A stretch of DNA of 64,000 bases, taken from the NCBI GenBank assembly GCA_024734495.1, contig JALMQS010000085.1, positions 21,643,077-21,707,076 on the forward strand. Reading direction: 5' to 3'. The notes under the pieces were generated by a model. It had not been told where the DNA came from. It ran no database searches and saw only the letters and a program-made list of their open reading frames with translations. The position numbers and the translations under genes were made by a program. The DNA comes from Forficula auricularia. Lineage: Eukaryota; Arthropoda; Insecta; Dermaptera; Forficulidae. This document shows positions 54,977-64,000 of the stretch, in pieces (within the stretch, counting starts at the first letter, position 1; each line of letters starts with the position of its first letter).

Positions 54977-57010
54977 CAATCGGATTTGGGCCTTGTAGGT
55001 GGTGAGAAGATGTGGGGGCTTGAAATCGCTTGGACCTGAATAAGTAGCCAATCTTCCTTGCTGCAGATTTCGCCACAGAAGAGATGTGTCCGTTCCAAGA
55101 CAGGTCAGATGAGACAGAGACGTCCAACATGGATAGGCTGTCACACATTTTCAGGGTATTCGAATCGAAGTTGATATCAGGGAAATTTTTGTTTTCGCGT
55201 CTAGAAATTAGACAACATTGAGTCTTGTTTGCATTAAAGTTAACTAAATTTTGAGAGCCCCATTTATTCAGTTTGTCTAGGTCGAGAGTGATTGAGGAGG
55301 CAACATTGTTTCGATTATTCGGGAGTGAGGGCTTGCCGTGCAGAGTGCTATCGTCGGCGTAACAGTGAGTGGGGTTTGACGTTTGATCGATAAGGTCGTT
55401 TATGTATATTAGGAAGAGCGTGGGGGAGATTACCGAGCCTTGGGGAACACCAGCATTTGTGGAGTAAGATTCAGATGACATTCCATCCACCACAACTTTT
55501 ATACTACGGTTTGCCAGAAAGCTTTCTATCCATTTGTGAAGTGTTGGTGTGAATCCAAAGGCTGTCAGTTTGGCAAGAAGATTTTTGTGCCAAACTTGGT
55601 CAAAAGCTTTTGAGATATCTAGGGCTACAGCGAGGGTTTCTTTTCCGTTCTCTAGAATTTTGTTCCAGATATGGGTGACATAGGTTAAGATGTCGCCTGT
55701 GGAACGATTTTGTCTAAATCCATATTGCCTATCGTGAATTAATTTATTATTTTCTAAGTGACGAAGGACGTTTTGGTTTATAACCATTTCCATTATTTTG
55801 GAAAGAACAGAGGTGATCGCGATAGGTCTGTAATTAGAGATTTGTGAAGAGTCACCTTTTTTAGGAATAGGTGTGACTCTGGCTATTTTCCAGCTTTTGG
55901 GGAATATGCCCGATTCATAAGAGAGTTGGAATAGCTTAGATAAAATAGGGGTAAGTTCGGGGCCGCATTTTTTAATGAAAATTGGTGGGATGTCATCGGA
56001 GTCAGCGGCAGAGTCGGATTTTAATTTTATAATGGCTTTTTTTATTATTTGGGGCCTGAAAATTATTTTGCCCATGAGGATGGTTTGTGGGGTATAAGTG
56101 GGCGGGTTAAGCCCTTTGTCATCTAAAGTAGAGTTAGTGGAGAAAAAGGAGGCTAGTGATTCAGTTTTTTTTCAAGGTGGTTTTGGCCACGGAACCGTTT
56201 GGGTGGAAGAGGGGCCGAAGTGAGGGAGACGCGAAATTTCTATTGTCTTGAATAAAGAGAAAAAAGGCCCGGTTTCCATTGGGACAAGATGCGAGACGGT
56301 CAGCTATCATTTGATCGAATGCTTTTTTGCCTCAGAGATAATTTTTTTACAAGAATTTCTATATTTGGTAAATGCAATTCGTCACATAGACGTGAAAGAT
56401 GCCATTTTTTAAAAGATTTGTTTGTTTTTTTCATGGACGGCATCTCCACATTGTTTACCAAACCAGGGCCTAAAATCCTTGTTTCCCTTAATCGATTTTG
56501 TGGGGATATAGTTTTCTAGGCCCTTCTGTATTGCCTCGTTAAAGGCGTCGTCGAATTCTGAAGCGTTTTTATCTCTGATGCAGAGATCATTCCACTGGTA
56601 ACCGGCAAAAAAGTCACGCATGTCATCCCAATCGGCATTTTTGAATAGCCAAATTTTCCTCGGGTTGGTGCGGGCTGGTGGGGGTTTTGGTAATTTGGCG
56701 GAGGTTTTAATATTTATCAAATTGTGATCAGATTTGCCTAAAGGGGCCGAAATTTTAACCTCATATGATGAGGTGTGGAAAGTGATGAACAGATCGAGAA
56801 GATTGGATTTTTCATTGACTTTGTCTCGGATTATGTAGGGCCATTAATAATAATTTGCGTGAAGTCACATGCCGTAAAGAAGATTTCAGCGGTGGAGACC
56901 GCGGGGGAATTTTGGCTAGAAAATTTTGGCTTGATTCTTTGAGTAAAAATATTTTTCCGTGTACTATATGTCAGACGTGATCGATCTCGAGGTCAAGCCA
57001 AGTTCCCGGA
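54977..57010 (-). pseudogene. Jockey/CR1-like LINE, copy 3 (best preserved)
   Basis: The minus-strand frame 56075-54942 (377 codons) runs through the whole RT: DDIPPIFIKKCGPELTPILS, NYRPIAITSVLSKIMEMVI, RQYGFRQNRSTGDILTYVT, AVALDISKAFDQVWHKNLLA (motif A), NAGVPQGSVISPTLFLIYIN (motif B) and CYADDSTLHG (YADD), then LGV/LDVSVSSDLSW. Upstream, 56720-56409 codes the endonuclease-RT linker. At about 56835-56690 the endonuclease C-terminus is readable (NEKSNLLDLFITFHTSS, PLGKSDHNLI). Frameshifts near 56080-56400 separate the parts. Truncated at the 3' end near 54977, about 115 bp after the troponin C poly(A) signal. Confidence 0.88.
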
Positions 57011-57070
57011 TTGAACTCTTTTGCCATTCGATTTCATTTCCCGAAGTAAAAACCCTTTTGCTATAATAAA

Positions 57071-57780
57071 AATAAGCTTACGTGTTCTGATGTGGCCATC
57101 CACTTGACTTTACCATTCAATCTGGGCCCTAAAATTATTTATAATCATGTAGGAGGGGGGATTAATTTTTGAATTTTTATACTTCTGGGGTTCCACTGAT
57201 TATGTATACAAAATTTGGTGTTTGGTAAATGGCCAAGATTTTCATTTTTTGACACTTTTTACCTACACCCCCCCCCCCCCAATTTTGGGCTATTAGTTTT
57301 TGCATTTTTAGACTTCTGGGAGTCCACTGATTATATATACAAAATTTGGTTTAATTTACTCAAATGGCCTAGATTTTTAATTTTTAACCCCCCCTCCATC
57401 CCCCTTAATTTTGGGTCGATATGAACCAAAATCTAATCAGCTCTTAAACTCAATGGACCAAAACTACCTGTGAAATTTGGTTTCGATATTCAAACTAGTT
57501 TTTGAGCTAGCTCGTCCACATAAATTTGGTAACGTACAGACTAACGGACAGACGGACAGACTAAACGACATTTTGACAAAACAATTATTATCACAAAAAA
57601 TATATTTTTTTCGATGTTCACTTATTTGGGCTTTTTTGTAGACCGAAAAGCCATGGTTTCGCTCAATTTTTTTAATCAAAATAGTTTGAGCCGTTTTTGA
57701 GATATTTCGAAAAAAAGAAGGAAAAACCCACTTTTTTCATGCACGATTACAATACTTGACCATATCCTGTATGGTAAAGT
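57071..57780 (-). mobile_element. Family A element (HINE-like), full length
   Basis: Minus orientation: ACTTTACCATACAGGATATGG at 57780; 3' hairpin GTGG-CCAT-CCAC near 57092; tail AATAAGCTTACG. It abuts the 5' remnant of LINE copy 3. Confidence 0.75.
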
Positions 57781-57919
57781 AAAAAAAAAATATGTTTATC
57801 CTATACCTATATAAAATTATAGTGGTTTTACAAATAGTAGGTACATGAATTGTTAAAATCCCTTCCGTGTTCTTAGATACTTGAAATTTTTTGAAAATTT
57901 TAAAAAATAAAGAGAATGG

Positions 57920-58250
57920 TTTAGTTTTTGCAATTATAGACTTCTGGAGGTCCGATGATTATATATATAAAATTTGGTTGAATTTGCTCAATTGGCTTAG
58001 ATTTTTCATTTTTAACCCCCCTCTACCCCCCCTTAATTTTGGGTTGATATGCACCAAAATCTAATTAGCACTTAATCTCAATTGGCCAAAATTACGTGTA
58101 AAATTTGGTTTCGATATTCAAACTAGTTTTTGAGCTAGCTTGTTCACAAAAATTTGGTAACGCACAGACTAAGGGACAGACAACCAGACAATCAGACTAA
58201 CTAACAGACACTTTGACAAAACAATTATTATCTCGAAAAATATAATTTCT
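57920..58250 (-). mobile_element. Family A element, internal fragment
   Basis: Shares GACTTCTGGAGGTCC, AAAATTTGGTTGAATTTGC and GAGCTAGCTTGTTCACAAAA with the full copies. Both termini absent. Confidence 0.55.
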
Positions 58251-59399
58251 ATAAAATCTTTTAATGAACGAGTTATGTGGAACACCCTGTATATAGTTTC
58301 ATGATTTTATAAATATTTTCAGAGTTGAAGTTTTTTGGTTTCAAAAAAAAGACTATGAAAACTTTTAAATTAAATTAATCTGTCTTTCTTTTTTAACGTT
58401 TCGGTTCCTGGTAGAGTAACCATCTTCCATAAATATTTTTCCAATTAATATATCAAAAAGAGTTATTTTTGACAGCTTTTTAAACAAAACATAGGTATAT
58501 ATCGCTCGACTACTGTTGGTTGAGGCTATTGGAGTCAGCTGAATCTTAAATCTGGACCAAGAGATATGAAAAAGATATGATCCATCTAGGTGTGATCTAG
58601 CATCATTTCGCGATTAGCCTGCATGATGCTTTTTACCAAACCTCGGATATAGATCACCGATTAAAACGTGGTCAAAAATAACTCTCTTTGCTATATTAAT
58701 TACTCCTATTATTTAATATATTAATTGGAAAAATATTTAAAAATTCATTATTTCTTACACAGAAATTTATGAATTCAGATATTATTATTACTTAATATCT
58801 GACAAAAATCACCTGCATTCGATTTGCGAATGAATCAAATGTAGGAAACTCATGATTAATCTTCTTCCATAAGTCACAGAATAGACGTTTACGCTCGTTA
58901 ACGTGCTAATGAATGAAATCGTTTTATTTAAGATATTATAACTTAATATTGTTAGAGTTCGTGGCTGTGATGAAACTGTACTAGATGAAGGAGGAGGTAT
59001 CAGCCAAAGATGGAAACACTGGCTTCAATAAAACACCTTTAATAAGGCGTTTCGGCCTGAATTTTATTTGGCCATCTTCAGTCAATTAGGCTATTTTTTT
59101 TTTCAAATGGATGTTAATTGATATATTTTTTATAAAAAATTATAAGTTGACCAAGTTGGTTGTTTAGACTTACAGTTATACACAAAATGCGGTAGACATA
59201 TGTGATCGAACAAAGCCTTGTCAAAAATAAAAATTCTTTTAGCTTCATGTGAATTTACTATTACTATTATAACTTAATTCAATGTTATGCTTTGTTAACA
59301 TTTCGGTTTTTTCGTCTTAGTAACATTCATCATCAAGTCACAGAGATATATTTAAACTAATGAATAGGTATAAAATTTTAAATAGTATAATATAATTTA
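58251..59399. other. Intergenic with hairpin-type repeat debris
   Basis: Holds decayed pieces with AACGTTTCGG (58396), AACATTTCGG (59300) and a better hammerhead core at 59047-59081. A TACTAGATGAAGGAGGAGG block at 58979 recurs at 22637. The stretch 58525-58600 relates to 38560-38720 in inverted orientation. Confidence 0.4.
59047..59081 (-). ncRNA. Hammerhead ribozyme core (candidate, no stem III loop)
   Basis: Minus strand: CUGAAGA, extra U, stem II GGCC/GGCC with an AU-rich loop, then GAAACGCC. GCC replaces the usual GUC at the cleavage site, so this copy is probably inactive. Confidence 0.4.
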
Positions 59400-60280
59400 A
59401 TATTTTCTGATTGAAAGTATCGCTCCTTTTTGTTATGAGGGTAGTAAATCCCCAAGGAAGCTGTATTTTACTTTATAATAAAAGAAATGTTTCGATAGGG
59501 GCTGTTTTGATTATCTAGTTAATTAATGCTATACATATATGATATCTTGTAAAGAAAAAAAATGGAGGGAAGAGAAGGGTAGTTCTCTTCATAGGAGTAT
59601 GAAATAAAAAGGGTAAACAATTTAACGTTTATATAAAATTTATTGAGTAATAAACAAGGGGAAGGTTTTGATAAATGGAGTGGTGTAGAATGATGTGATC
59701 AAGGAGAGTGTTTGGGAAAGTGTAGGTAATTGTAACCTGGCTTCCCGTCGCAAATTTAAGTTTGGACTTTTTCAGCTGCTCGCATGATGCATGCGGAGCT
59801 CAAGTGCCTGGATTGGCCTTCTCCGAATTATTCAGAAAAGTGCGGGTTTCTTGCCGCAGTCGTGGGCAAGGTAGTGTATAGGTTTTGTTGGTCACCAAGC
59901 GATCGGGTGCCAAAAAACATATATTTTGCTAAGCGCGGCCTAGCGATAGTTTAAAAAAACCTTGAGTGGTTTCTGGACTGAGCATTGAAGAACCTTTCAG
60001 GATAAAAGAGAAAAATAATTAAAGAAATGAACACGTATAGGATAGCTATCAGAATATTCTTACCTTTCAGGCCCATACAAGTCTAGCGAATAACACACCT
60101 AGGACATGATTACCATGTGGAGGCTAATAGTATAAGAAATAGTTGGGGTGGTTGCTAGGGTCTCGAGAGCGAAAAAGGGAGTGAAGTTGTAAATGCGTCC
60201 CATATGGGGCCGGGTGCTATGATGGAGTTACTCATTTGAATAGTGAACAATTGTGGCAATTTTGAACACTTTGTGAACGT
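59400..60280. repeat. Dispersed ~1 kb repeat, inverted partner of 23630-24620
   Basis: TTGAAAGTATCGCTCCTTTT (59412), TTTCGATAGGGGCTG (59491) and AAAAAACATATATTTTGCTA (59912) are complements of blocks in the partner. Indels are frequent; no shared open frame. Confidence 0.6.
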
Positions 60281-60732
60281 TTCTGTCCCTGATTTAGTGA
60301 TGACGTCATAGAATGGATTTTTACACTCTAACGTAGTAATGAATGAAAATGTTTTATTTAATATACTATATTATAATGCAGTAAGTATTTTATTTATTTA
60401 AGAGAGATTTTCTTGAATTAAATAAGAGTATCTCAAGCATATTTTTTTTTTTATTTTGATAGCTAAATTTTGAAGCCTCCTTGATTGATGAGACCCCCGA
60501 CTGTGCAGAAATTCACCAATGAAAATAAAAAAATCTATATCTATAAATGTGTAGGATTGGGTATAGGGGTTTGGGAATATTATGTACCTATATGGCCGCA
60601 TCACTTTATGTATCTTATTAATGTTTCTAAAAAACGAAAAAGAAATTCTGTCAGCAAAAACAATCTACGCAATCTCCAAAAATGGTGACTAATACACCTT
60701 GTTCAAGTAAAAAGAATCTCAACAAATACACT
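60281..60732. other. Intergenic, nothing recognised
   Basis: AT-rich; open frames on both strands at 60398-60688 are low complexity. Confidence 0.4.
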
Positions 60733-61280
60733 TGTGTAAAAAAAGGCCAAGTTAGATTAATAAAAACCGATTGCCAAAAAGTAGTGAGATCTAATGTGTT
60801 GTCAAGTTCAATATCATCAATTTAATAAATGAGTAAATAATATAGTAACTTCAATTAAAACGCATGTTTTTCATTTTACTTGTCCATCTATTTTCATTTA
60901 TTTCACATTTTTAGTTGAAATTATTTTCCTAAAACTTGGCTTTTACGCATTATTATTATTGTCTGATAGGGCCTCCACCTCTCCCTTTTATCTCTTTCAC
61001 CTCTCGTTATAAATAAATAAAATTTATAATTCCAGCAGAAGACACACTCTTTTATTGTCTCCTTCAATATATAAAAATTCTGCTACTCTCGGCAAAAACT
61101 TACAATTTAAATGAATATAGATGGACAAGTAAAATGAAAAACATGCGTTTTAATTGAAGTTACTATATTCTTGACTCATTTATTAAATTGATGATATTGA
61201 ACTTGGCACCACATTAGATCTCACTACTTTTTTTGGCAATCGGTTTTTATTAATCGAACTTGGCCTTTTTTTACACAAGT
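60733..61280. repeat. Inverted repeat with ~170-bp arms
   Basis: Left arm 60733-60903 (AAAAAGGCCAAGTTAGATTA, GATCTAATGTG, AAACGCATGTTTTTCATTTT) is complemented at 61105-61280. The ~200-bp loop includes CTGCTACTCTCGGCAAAAAC, the end sequence of the Penelope-like terminal family at 53450, so a nested or related terminal repeat is likely. Confidence 0.6.
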
Positions 61281-61489
61281 GTTTTTGTTGAGATTTCACT
61301 TTTTTTTGTAAGTTGGATGGGAATTTAACCTGCAAGATTCACGCATTTATTTTAAAGGCTGATGAAGATATTTTTCCATTTCTCACTTTATTTGTGATTC
61401 AAGTTAATACACTATGTCAAGTTTTAGAATTCTAGTGTCGTTGAATTCTCACTATTAGTTAATTTAGCTCATAAGTTTCACTCCTTCAT

Positions 61490-62660
61490 TTTAGATGTTG
61501 AGGAAGGAAACGTTTTGTTTTGTGATTTTCTTCTTTATCAAGAAAAGCTCTACCAGTATGTCAAATTTCATCAATCTAGAGTCATTAAATGTTAATTTAG
61601 CCTATAAATTTCACTCCTTCATTTTATGTTCTGAGGAAGGGAAAGTTTCGGTTTTTCGATTTCACCTTTTATTAACGCCAAAAACTCTATCACCATCTCG
61701 AAAATAATGAGAATTTACCGAACAAAATTTATCCCCTTCAATTTATGTCCTGAAGAAGGGAAAGTTTCGGTTTTTCGATTTCACCCTTTATTAATGCTCC
61801 AAACTATAACACCATCCCGAAAATTATGATAATTTATCGCACAAATTTCAAATCTTCATTTTATGTCCTGAAAAAGGAAAAGTTTCGGTTTTGCGATTTC
61901 ATTCTTTACCAATTTACCAAATTCTACCAATATGCTAAGTTTTAGCATTCTAGGATCATTATACATATTTTCACTGAATGTTAATTTAGCCTATAAATTT
62001 CACCCCTTCATTTTATGTTCTGAGGAAGGGAAAGTTTCGGATTTTCGATTTCACCCTTTATTAATGCTCCAAACTCTAACACCATCCCGAAAATGATGAT
62101 AATTTATCGCACAAAATGTATCCCCTTCAATTTATGTCCTGAAGAAGGGAAAGTTGCGATTTTTCGATTTCACCCTTTATTAATGCTCCAAACTCTAACA
62201 CCATACCGAAAATGATGATAATTTATCGCACAAATTTCACATCTTCATTTTATGTCCTGAAAAAGGAAATGTTTCGGTTTTTCGATTTCACTCTTTATTA
62301 ATTTACCAAATTCTACCGATATGCATAGTTTTAGCATTCTAGGATCATTATACATATTTTCACTGTATGTTAATTTAGCCTATAAATTTCAGCCCTTCAT
62401 TTCGGGCCCTGAAGAAGTGAAAGTTTCGGTGTTTCAAGTTCCTCTTTTATTAATGTGGCAATCTTTACAAGTGTGCCAAATTTCAGCATTATAGGCTCAT
62501 TGTGTTTTCACTATATATGTTAATTTAGCCTATAACTTTCACCCCTTCATTTGAAGTCCTGAAGAAGGGAAAGTTTCGATTTTTGGATTTTTCCCATTAA
62601 TTGTACTCCAAACTCTACCTGCCTGCCAAATTTCACCATTCTAGGATCAGCGGAAGTACT
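61490..62660 (+). repeat. Tandem satellite with 389-bp higher-order unit
   Basis: The GAAAGTTTCGG box recurs at about 61641, 61760, 61878, 62030, 62149, 62266, 62419 and 62569. Spacings of 119, 118, 152, 119, 117, 153 and 150 show a three-part unit of about 389 bp repeated twice, with further partial units. Units carry TTATGTCCTGAAGAAGG and, in the longer third type, TAGGATCATTATACATATTT. A GAGTGAGTGAGTGAGTG microsatellite follows at 62676. Confidence 0.7.
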
Positions 62661-62844
62661 CTAGAATTTTGATGAGTGAGTGAGTGAGTGATGAAAAATC
62701 CCATCTTTGGCTTCTTGTAACTTGGACGGTATAAGCAGTAGAAATATGAAATTTTGTAATTTAGTTAATCTTATTGACCAGTATTGTGGAAAAAAATTTC
62801 AGCCATGTAAAGGTTTCCAGTACGAAGTTACAGCGAAGGTATGA
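62661..62844. other. Sequence flanking the satellite
   Basis: Starts with the GTGA microsatellite and continues with GGCTTCTTGTAACTTGGACG; may be the 3' part of the element that carries the satellite. No gene. Confidence 0.35.
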
Positions 62845-63082
62845 AATAATTATCTAATTTAGTTACAATTAAACGACGAAATATTAAGATGAAATAACTT
62901 TTTGAAGTCAGTGCCAAACAATCTATACTAAGTAAGATCCGATGAATGCACCGACTTCAAAAAGTGATTTCATGTAAATATTTCGTCATTTAGTTGTAAC
63001 TAAATAAGATAATTATTTTATACCTTTTAGTGTATTTTATTTGATTTTTAAGTTATTATTATTATATTTGTTGCATTTAAGG
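62845..63082. mobile_element. Foldback MITE (CCGACTTCAAAAA family), hairpin core only
   Basis: Inner hairpin TTTTTGAAGTCAGTGCCAAA / GCACCGACTTCAAAAAGTGA with the loop shortened, and outer TAAATAAGATAATTATTTTA. Outer termini missing. Confidence 0.6.
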
Positions 63083-63311
63083 TTGGGGGGTTCAAAAATA
63101 ATTTCAAATAATAAAATTTCTAAACAAAAATCAAAGAAAGCTGATATTCTCCTTTATAAGAAGATATGAAAAATTGCTATTCGGTCCGAAATTCAGAGGG
63201 ACGAGAGGGTTCTTTAGAAAATTATTATAAATTATTTATTAAATATTAAATATAAGAGAGGGGGCAAGTGTATCGTAAAGTCATGTGAATGGGCACATTA
63301 GTTTTTTTTTT
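63083..63311. other. Short unassigned spacer
   Basis: Contains TATCGTAAAGTCATGTGAATG at about 63271, which looks like a degraded family A 3' end abutting the next family A 5' end. Confidence 0.4.
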
Positions 63312-64000
63312 ACTTTACCATACAGGGTATGGTCAAGTATTGTAATCGTGCATGAAAAAAGTCTTTTTTTCCTTCTTTTTTCCAAAATATCTAAAAAACG
63401 GACGAACTATTTTGATTAAAAAAATTGAGCGAAACCATGGTATTTTGCTCTACAAAAAGGCCCTAATAAGTGAACATCGAAAGAATTATATTTTTCGAGA
63501 TAATAATTGTTTTGTCAAAATGTCTGTTAGTATGTGCGTTACCAAACTTTTCTGAACGAGCTAGCTCAAAAACTGGTGTGAATATCAAAACCAAATTTCA
63601 CACGTAGTTTTCGTCCATTGAGACTAAGAACTGATTAGACTTTGGTGCATATCGACCTAAAATTAAGGGGGAGGGGGAATTAAGAATCTAGGCTATTTTA
63701 GCAAACTCAACCAAATTTTGTATACATAATCAGTGGAACTCCAGAAGTCTAAAAATGCAAAAACTAACCGCCCAATGATATACAAAAATAAATTATATAT
63801 ACAAAATTTGGTTGAGTTTGGTACAAGAGCCTATATTTTCATTTTTTAACCCTACACCCCCCCCCCACATTTTGGGAGGTTAGTTTTTGCATTTTTAGAC
63901 TTCTGGGGTCCCACTGATTATGTATACAAAATTTGGTTGAGTTTGCTAAAATGGCCTAGATTTTTAATTTTTAACCCCCTCCACACCCCTTAATTTTGGG
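63312..64000 (+). mobile_element. Family A element (HINE-like), runs off the window
   Basis: 5' ACTTTACCATACAGGGTATGG at 63312, AAGTATTGTAATCGTGCATG, AGCTAGCTCAAAAACTGG, and two facing copies of the AAATTTTGTATACATAATCAG module (about 63712 and its complement near 63915). The 3' hairpin is not reached before the window ends. Confidence 0.7.

Noticed and set aside
58390..58440. Hammerhead core near AACGTTTCGG
   Set aside because: The CUGANGA position is degraded and the stem II partner is uncertain, so it is listed only as debris.
61490..62660. CRISPR-like array
   Set aside because: Spacings are regular, but the units are over 100 bp, similar throughout, and lack unique spacers; it is a eukaryotic satellite.

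Overview
The window is AT-rich nuclear DNA of an insect. Insect origin is inferred from a spliced troponin C gene of the insect type and from arthropod-type mobile elements; species and order cannot be fixed, and a holometabolous insect such as a beetle is only a guess. There is one host protein gene, troponin C on the + strand. It has six coding exons between 29395 and 54722, a TATA box at about 29270 and a poly(A) signal at 54856. All splice sites are GT-AG and the exons join into a 150-residue protein with four EF hands. Exon 1 codes only the start Met, exon 2 is 25 nt, and intron 1 is 15.1 kb.

Nearly all other readable sequence is mobile-element debris. 1-15.3 kb: a Penelope-like reverse transcriptase relic with its hairpin terminal repeats, foldback MITEs, and an RNase H-bearing I-type LINE (6838-14675) broken by four later insertions. 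15.3-21.1 kb: two head-to-head copies of a second LINE. 21-28.7 kb: dispersed repeats, a rolling-circle-type element, a hAT-like transposase relic and a 0.94 kb near-perfect palindrome 590 bp upstream of the troponin TATA box. 29.4-54.7 kb: the gene, whose introns hold LINE 3' ends, a mariner relic, a tRNA-derived SINE, hAT- and Tourist-type MITEs, a Helitron and several hairpins. 54.9-64 kb: a third LINE copy (minus strand), more rolling-circle elements, inverted repeats and a satellite with a 389-bp higher-order period.

Two patterns stand out. First, three non-autonomous families (called A, B and C here) share one design: ACTTT at the 5' end, an AGTATTG box about 30-40 nt inside, an AAAGT inverted copy near the 3' end, a 3' hairpin of different sequence in each family, and an AT-rich tail. 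This is the layout described for Helentron-associated (HINE/DINE-like) elements. Second, many hairpin repeats resembling Penelope-like terminal repeats carry hammerhead-ribozyme cores (CUGANGA, stem II, GAAA), some inside troponin C introns and readable in the sense direction.

No rRNA, functional tRNA, CRISPR array or second host gene was recognised. Coordinates of decayed elements are by-eye estimates.
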